Source: Acanthaster planci (lineage: Eukaryota > Echinodermata > Asteroidea > Valvatida > Acanthasteridae). From it: DNA of 43,077 bases. Location: NCBI RefSeq assembly GCF_001949145.1, contig NW_019091482.1, positions 134,671-177,747 on the forward strand, written 5' to 3'. This document shows, piece after piece, positions 39,401 through 43,077 of this stretch (the stretch's first letter is position 1; each line of letters begins with the position of its first letter). A model generated the notes under the pieces. That model was not told the origin of the DNA and ran no database searches. It was given only the letters and a program-made list of their open reading frames with translations. A program made the translations under genes and the position numbers.

Positions 39401-42316
39401 CCCCAACGAAGCATATTCAAGAAACTGGAGGATTTTGGAGGGTTGAGGCAGAATGGGATTTTTTTGCATGGATAATCAGAGAGTATTAAAAGATTGAGCA
39501 CCACAAAAGTGACAAATTAGTTAAATGAGATTCCGAATTTGTCTTCAGATATTGATGAGTGTTTGGAAGACCACATGTGCATGCAGCATTGCGAGAACAC
39601 TTACGGTTCATTCAAGTGTTACTGTAATGCCGGGTACCAGCTACACAATGATGAGGTTACTTGCGTCGGTAAGTCGGTCACTTACTTCCATTTGAGGAAT
39701 TGTATTGAGATGGCGAGTGGTCTGCAGCTTTTGTTCTTTTGCCATTTCACCATTGTCATCAATCAAAAATCTGCTAATATCCCGTTTTCTGAATGTAAGT
39801 AACTCCCAAATTAAAGAGGGTATAGATGAGTTTTCTGGGCAAAAGAAGTGTGTGTAGAATTGCTTTGAATGCCTGCTGAAATAAAGGTCCATTGATGGTT
39901 GCACCATGGAAACAAACAGAAACAAAACACATTTACAGAGAGCTGGAGAAAGACAATGCATAACAAATAAACAATTCCGTGATTACCACTTGAAAACTCA
40001 TGTAATGCCAGGAAGTTGAATGATAATAATGATAACCAAGTTTTATATATAGCACGTTTAACTAAGATCAAAGCGCTTTCCGGTTCTTAAGTGACTTGGT
40101 CGTACATGCGCACGCACCACCGATTACAAGCTCCCATTGGACAAATACTCCAGTTGCGCATTGATTTCTGGTTCCCTGGTTCCAGGTAACTATGCACAAT
40201 GGGCGTGGTGTAAACCAAAGTGACATCACACTTGCGAATCGGTTACATCATCAGAACCTAGGGTATTTATAGAAGTAGACACTTTATGTCTCACAACAGA
40301 CGATGACGATTTCCCCTGTGGTAAACCTTGTTTTCATTGGTCTTTTGTTCCTCATTCAATGCACAATGCAGATATCGATGAATGTAAGCTCGGCAATGGT
40401 GGCTGTGAGGAGAACTGCATTAACACCCAGGGATCGTATTACTGCGAGTGTGGTCGTACCAGATACTTCATTGCTAACAGCACGACTCATTGCCGAAGTA
40501 TGCTGCATTGCTTTTGTTGAATTCTCACTGCAGAATTTTTTGTCCTCAACCCTTTGATATGTTGTACCGTTCACAGTTGAACGCGAACAAAATTTCCGAG
40601 CATTGTTACTTGCAAAATTGCTCAAGACACAGAAATTAAGACAGGGCGTCATGTCATCAAGCATGAGATTCGATTGCAACCGATGTAAGCGCAGATTGTC
40701 TTTTAAAGAGGAAACTGTTTTTTTTCCAGATGTAACATCGTGTGAGGAAAAGAACGGTGGATGCGCACAGCTGTGCCGGTTGGACCAGCGGGGTATAGTG
40801 TGCGACTGCAGGGTTGGGTTTGTGCTTCATAACAATGGTCGAGACTGCATCGGTAGGTTAGCCTCATAGTTGGCAATACCAATAGATTTTAAATACAGTA
40901 AACATTCTGAATAATCCTTTTACTAGTACTTTTTATTACCTGATTATCTTTCATGTGTTATTTGTCACGCTTTACAGAATCCCTTATAAATAAATCATGA
41001 GTATATCTGAGTATATCCAAAGATGAATAAACATTTTACTCATGGATTCCATCTTAAAGAATTAAATTCACAAATTTGCCACAATTAATTATGATCATAA
41101 TGCCAAGGTCTAGGCATCATCAGCTGTTGTATATATATACATGTACATTTGATTTTGTAGAGTACATGTGTTTGAAAATTGAATACAGTCAAATCTTGTT
41201 AAGAAGAGGTCTTATAGACTTTGCAGATTATCTCCTTATAACAGTAACATTTTTTATTATCAGAATTATTAGTGCTCTTAAGCACTTAACAGTGTGATTG
41301 TATTTACATTATTTTATTTAAATAACTCTGAAATGATTAATGAGACCGAAAGCCAACTGGACAGACAAATTGTGATTTTTTTTAAACGTCTAAACATGCA
41401 CTTGCACCTGGAAACCCATCCTTGGGGTCAACATGCCGCCGTATTTTATTTAACCATGGTATCTTGTGTGACTGGCTCTCTGCAAGTTTTGGTTGAGCAT
41501 GTAAATTTCAAAATAAAAGGTTTGGCACGTGAGTGCTGTTGGTTTATTTCTGAACCGGAATTCCCGATGCCGTGCTTTTTCGCAGACGTGAATGAGTGCA
41601 GCGATGCCAATGGTGGCTGCGAACAGCTCTGTAGGAATTCAGAAGGTAGTTACGAGTGTGAATGCCGTGAAGGGTACCAGGTTAGCCCGGCAAACAGCTA
41701 CAGATGTGAAGGTAAAACTGAAACTAACTTTTTAGTTGCCTTGTTTCAGCAGATCATTAATTTTGGCAGAAAACAGTCAAAAATTATAAAAAGAATAGAA
41801 AATACAATTTTGTATTGTATGCATTTGGTTTTTTTTCTAAATTTTTTTCATTGATTCGGATTCTTACTTAAAGAGCTTTTTGTCCATTCAATAGCATTTT
41901 CACTGGAGGAAAATGCACATTTGTCTTAGAATTTCACTGTTATCTTAAAAGAAACTCTATGATTATGACGATTGTTCATTTACTTTGTTCATTTCAATGC
42001 TATTTACAGCTACATGTATCCTATGATTTTTCTTTGGTAGTCAAACGTGTTGCCATTTCTACATATTACCACCTTATTTTCATCTTTTTCGTGTTGAGCA
42101 GGGTTTTTTGCTTCCATTTTGTATGAATGTTGAACACAAACCATGTGGATTTTAACTATATATTTGTCTCCATTTGAAAGTAAATATAGTATTTTACATT
42201 TTGACAATGCTTTTACTCATTAGCCACTTGTGAACCAGCATGTCGCAATTACGGTGTCTGCGTCGGTCCAAACCGCTGTGTGTGTCCCGCTGGCTACGGT
42301 GGTGAGACCTGCACTC
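27168..42316 (+). CDS. Secreted/surface protein with mucin-like stalk and 13+ EGF domains, 5' portion
   Basis: Fifteen exons: 27168-27404, 28361-28724, 33344-33466, 33928-34047, 35168-35287, 35550-35684, 36685-36816, 37393-37518, 37644-37766, 38392-38514, 39549-39668, 40372-40497, 40730-40852, 41586-41711, 42224-42316. They join in frame to about 730 codons. The N-terminus has a signal peptide, then about 175 residues rich in Ser/Thr/Ala/Glu (likely O-glycosylated stalk), then tandem EGF-like domains. Ten carry the calcium-binding DxxEC start and the C-x-[DN]-x4-[FY]-x-C-x-C hydroxylation motif, as in fibrillins, fibulins, matrilins and many receptors. EGF 1 and 11 are of the NGGC/LDLR-like type, and EGF 13 is a short tenascin/VWDE-like type. 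The gene continues past 43077, so the C-terminal domains that would name the family are not visible. I do not assign an orthologue. Confidence 0.9.
28361..28724 (+). CDS. EGF-gene exon 2: Ser/Thr/Ala-rich mucin-like stalk
   Basis: It has 121 codons plus one base, starting [20 protein letters not shown] and ending TPGPKTT. Thr, Ser, Ala and acidic residues dominate and there are no cysteines. A low-complexity, probably O-glycosylated and extended segment is inferred. Acceptor ATATTGTAG, donor GTGGGT, phase 0 to 1, which matches all the EGF exons. Confidence 0.82.
28725..33343. other. Long intron of the EGF gene
   Basis: 4.6 kb between the stalk exon and EGF 1. The phases of the two exons join directly, so no skipped exon is required. 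Contents: a decayed CCCC/GGATCC-type element end near 28960-29040, R1 copy C (29690-29950), and a GAAACGTCAGG motif near 30440-30470. I see nothing definable in 30500-33300. Confidence 0.7.
29690..29950 (+). repeat. Interspersed repeat family R1, copy C (half, inverted)
   Basis: Matches 2586-2810 as reverse complement over about 230 bp. It includes CAATCGGCGAAAGAAAGAC, GACCATACATGCCGGAA, TTAGTTACGC and CCCTCTTTTGTTC, separated by similar distances. It lies in the long EGF-gene intron, on the opposite strand to copy A. Confidence 0.8.
33344..33466 (+). CDS. EGF domain 1 exon (non-calcium type)
   Basis: [16 protein letters not shown] to DSKTCEG. Six cysteines in CxxxNGGCxxxC spacing. It lacks the DxxE start and the hydroxylation Asn. 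Phase 1-1, acceptor TTTTTCAG, donor GTTAGG. Confidence 0.93.
33928..34047 (+). CDS. Calcium-binding EGF domain 2 exon
   Basis: [16 protein letters not shown] then [12 protein letters not shown] and YCEG. Complete cbEGF with hydroxylation consensus. Phase 1-1. The acceptor GATGAATTAG lacks a long pyrimidine tract, yet it is the only AG that gives the DxNEC start. Confidence 0.9.
34111..34403. mobile_element. MITE with ~38-bp inverted ends and internal GTTTAAAC minisatellite
   Basis: Terminal repeats: left GGTACGGAAGCGTATTGCTG (34116-34135) with AACATGAAAAAAT after it, right mirror at 34363-34402 ending GCTTCCGTACCAAGG. The interior (about 34152-34365) is a tandem array of units near 22-26 bp with the core GTCGTTTAAACGAGATA and variants. 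Each unit contains the palindrome GTTTAAAC. There is no coding potential. It sits in the intron after EGF 2. Confidence 0.8.
35168..35287 (+). CDS. Calcium-binding EGF domain 3 exon
   Basis: [16 protein letters not shown] then [12 protein letters not shown]. Six cysteines, cbEGF and hydroxylation motifs present. Phase 1-1, acceptor TATGGCAG, donor GTTAGC. Confidence 0.93.
35550..35684 (+). CDS. Calcium-binding EGF domain 4 exon
   Basis: [16 protein letters not shown] then [12 protein letters not shown]. The longest EGF exon (135 nt), with an extended first loop between Cys 1 and Cys 2. Phase 1-1, acceptor TTTTTCTCAG, donor GTAAGG. Confidence 0.93.
35840..36050. mobile_element. hAT-like element with 8-bp target duplication
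   Basis: TGTTCTTG (35840-35847) and TGTTCCTG (36043-36050) flank an element whose ends are TAGCGGTGTGGCTAAGG and the complement of TAGCAGAGTAGCTAGAA. G runs near the left and C runs inside resemble the elements at 21859, 37109 and 39012. Confidence 0.6.
36255..36387. mobile_element. ~133-bp element with 23-bp inverted ends
   Basis: TGCAATCTTGAACCTT at 36262-36277 is the exact complement of 36365-36380, and the arms extend to 23 nt with two mismatches. The interior is AT-rich and non-coding. Confidence 0.7.
36685..36816 (+). CDS. Calcium-binding EGF domain 5 exon
   Basis: [18 protein letters not shown] then [12 protein letters not shown] and a long last loop with SDGDGGC-like acidic glycine-rich sequence. 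Phase 1-1, acceptor CTGCTGCAG, donor GTGACT. Confidence 0.93.
37101..37303. mobile_element. hAT-like G/C-run element
   Basis: The left end CCTGGTGGTGGAAGGGGGG is mirrored by the right TTCTACCACCGCTG. The flanks CGTTTCAC and CATTTCAT agree at 6 of 8 positions. It lies 90 bp upstream of the EGF 6 exon. Confidence 0.5.
37393..37518 (+). CDS. Calcium-binding EGF domain 6 exon
   Basis: [19 protein letters not shown] then [12 protein letters not shown] and [11 protein letters not shown]. Phase 1-1. The donor is a weak GTCCGT. No better in-frame donor is nearby, and the equivalent position is used by every sister exon. Confidence 0.9.
37644..37766 (+). CDS. Calcium-binding EGF domain 7 exon
   Basis: [18 protein letters not shown] then [12 protein letters not shown] and [10 protein letters not shown]. 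Closely resembles domain 6 (shared GSYFCQC and GDG). Only 125 bp separate the two exons, which suggests a local exon duplication. Phase 1-1. Confidence 0.93.
38392..38514 (+). CDS. Calcium-binding EGF domain 8 exon
   Basis: [16 protein letters not shown] then [12 protein letters not shown] and [11 protein letters not shown]. Combines the NGGC spacing with the cbEGF start and hydroxylation motif. Phase 1-1, acceptor CTCTCTAG, donor GTAAAT. Confidence 0.93.
   Translation: MLTSVFLATVAALRSVSTPKGASGVLAMPDTSWHPTVWIA
38922..38993. mobile_element. Hairpin element with TCCTCAATCCTCC arms
   Basis: Arms 38922-38951 and 38960-38993 pair imperfectly around an 8-nt spacer and abut TTAA on the right (38991-38994). 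The sequence resembles the hairpin at 14782-14840 (TCCTCAATCC). A further single arm, TGGAGGATTTTGGAGGGTTG, is at 39426-39445. Confidence 0.6.
39004..39229. mobile_element. hAT-like element with perfect 8-bp target duplication
   Basis: CTGGTTTT at 39004-39011 and 39222-39229 flank a 210-bp element starting CAATGGCGTAGCCATGG and ending as the complement of CAGTAGCTGGCTAGG. These ends match the hAT-like CAGTGGCGTAGCC type. G and C runs are internal. Non-coding. Confidence 0.72.
39549..39668 (+). CDS. Calcium-binding EGF domain 9 exon
   Basis: [15 protein letters not shown] then [12 protein letters not shown] and [11 protein letters not shown]. Phase 1-1, acceptor TTGTCTTCAG, donor GTAAGT. Confidence 0.93.
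40020..40160. repeat. Fragment of an interspersed repeat (AAAGCGCTTT type)
   Basis: TTTTATATATAGCACGTTTA then GATCAAAGCGCTTTCC is typical of repeats near 'tatatagcgc...aaagcgctt' found in many invertebrate genomes. It is decayed, with no clear ends. Confidence 0.35.
40372..40497 (+). CDS. Calcium-binding EGF domain 10 exon
   Basis: [16 protein letters not shown] then [12 protein letters not shown]. The usual Gly after Cys 5 is shifted (GRTRYF) and an NST sequon lies in the last loop. It ends in A rather than G at the splice junction, so the next domain starts Asn instead of Asp. Phase 1-1. Confidence 0.91.
40730..40852 (+). CDS. EGF domain 11 exon (calcium site lost)
   Basis: [16 protein letters not shown] then [12 protein letters not shown] and [11 protein letters not shown]. 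Six cysteines, but no DxxE start and no hydroxylation Asn/Asp. NVT at the domain border is a potential N-glycosylation site created by the preceding exon's last base. Phase 1-1. Confidence 0.9.
41586..41711 (+). CDS. Calcium-binding EGF domain 12 exon
   Basis: [16 protein letters not shown] then [12 protein letters not shown] and [12 protein letters not shown]. Phase 1-1, acceptor TTTTCGCAG, donor GTAAAA. Confidence 0.93.
42224..42316 (+). CDS. Short EGF domain 13 exon
   Basis: [19 protein letters not shown] then [10 protein letters not shown]. The spacing is C-x3-C-x5-C-x5-C-x-C-x8-C, the compact type found in VWDE, tenascin and teneurin-like proteins. No calcium motif. Phase 1-1, donor GTGAGT, so the gene must continue to the right of the window. 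Confidence 0.9.
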
Positions 42317-42484
42317 GTGAGTATATATATATTTAGACCTCTCCTTGTTAGCATCACATGTTGAAGCTGCCTGTAAATATTTAGGAAACCATGACTGGTT
42401 GTCAGCAAAAGTATCACACAATCTCACTTCGCTGTCAAAACACCCATGAGAAATACGCTATTCCTACTGAATGCCAGAGGTGGT

Positions 42485-42860
42485 AGCAAGTCAATTTTTG
42501 CAAGTCCAAATCAAGTCACAAGTCAATTATTGCAAGTCCAAATCAAGTCACAAGTCAATTATTGCAATCCAGGCCAAGTCACAAGTCCAGTCACAGGGCA
42601 TTTGATCACAGGTCAAGTCACAAGCCAGTTTGTGCAAGTCTAAGCCAAGTCATTTGGTCCAGTCACAAGTCAAGTCACAAGGCATTTGATCACAGGTCAA
42701 GTCACAAGCCAGTTTGTGCAAGTCTAAGCCAAGTCATTTGGTCCAGTCACAAGTCAAGTCACAAGGCATTTGATCACAGGGCAAGTCAAGTAACAAGACA
42801 ACTCGGTCCATACACAAGCAAGCCTCAAGTCTTTTGTCCAAGTACAAGTCAAGTCGTGGT
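42485..42860. repeat. AAGTCACAAGTC minisatellite with 32-bp and 84-bp higher-order periods
   Basis: GCAAGTCCAAATC recurs with a 32-bp step (42500, 42532, degenerate at 42564). GCATTTGATCACAGG then recurs at 42598, 42682 and 42766, an 84-bp higher-order unit that is nearly identical between copies. It lies in the intron after EGF 13. The 120-codon + strand frame across it is an artefact of the repeat. Confidence 0.9.
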
Positions 42861-43029
42861 CTGTGTGATTTTAAGCCACAGCCAAGTGATTCAGACATGG
42901 CCTTGGGCAGACAAACTGAAGTAGAAGCCGCGAGCTGAACTTTGCGCTGATTATTTTAAGAACGAAAGGCATGAGTAGATAGATCTAATTCAAAACTTTA
43001 ATGGGTTCGATTAAATAGTTTTCTGACTT

Positions 43030-43077
43030 GCATTGGTAACAAGTCATGATGTGCAAGTCCAAGTCAAGTCACAAGTC
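43030..43077. repeat. Second AAGTC array, cut by the window edge
   Basis: Begins near ACAAGTCATGATGTGCAAGT and continues CAAGTCACAAGTC to the last base. It is the same unit as at 42485-42860, so the array resumes after a 170-bp gap. Confidence 0.7.

Noticed and set aside
39272-39504. - strand frames with cysteine/proline-rich sequence as a transposase fragment
   Set aside because: No catalytic motif could be identified. The region is better described by the TCCTCAATCC hairpin family.
42562-42924. 120-codon + strand open frame as a repeat protein
   Set aside because: It is a translation of the AAGTC minisatellite and has no splice connection to the EGF gene frame.

Overview
This is a piece of an intron-rich animal nuclear genome. 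Coding exons are short (34-364 nt), bounded by AG...GT, and separated by AT-rich introns of a few hundred to several thousand bases. The gene content, dense decayed DNA-transposon derivatives, a tRNA-derived SINE and frequent acatgtacatgta motifs fit a marine invertebrate deuterostome (echinoderm, hemichordate or cephalochordate). I cannot name the species. I see no bacterial, viral, rRNA, intact tRNA or CRISPR features.

Region 1 (1-20892, + strand) holds the 3' three quarters of the meckelin gene TMEM67, a ciliary transition-zone membrane protein. I read 23 exons whose phases all join, giving about 781 codons down to a TGA at 20890-20892. The first of these exons (713-781) is less certain than the rest, and the N-terminal exons lie to the left of the window. 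The introns hold a piggyBac-like (TTAA-flanked) group and a hAT-like group of small non-autonomous elements, several large inverted repeats, and two copies of an interspersed repeat that occurs three times in the window.

Region 2 (20893-27167) is intergenic. It contains the presumed TMEM67 3' end, a hAT-like element, a tRNA-derived SINE on the - strand inside a perfect 26-bp direct repeat, another inverted-repeat element, a degenerate AAGTC-type array, and a CpG-containing stretch near 24.8-25.4 kb with ETS and CCAAT motifs that I cannot assign to a gene.

Region 3 (27168 to beyond 43077, + strand) is the 5' part of a gene for a secreted or membrane-anchored extracellular protein. It encodes a signal peptide, a Ser/Thr/Ala-rich mucin-like stalk, and then at least 13 EGF-like domains. 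Each EGF domain is one exon with phase 1-1 borders. Ten of the 13 have both the calcium-binding DxxEC start and the Asp/Asn beta-hydroxylation motif. Fifteen exons give about 730 codons, and the gene runs off the right edge. The introns carry more small elements, including one with an internal GTTTAAAC minisatellite, and an 84-bp-period minisatellite near the right edge.

The two genes share a strand but show no functional link. I did not find a new biological system. The unusual content is the variety of small palindromic and non-autonomous transposable elements and the internally repetitive EGF gene.
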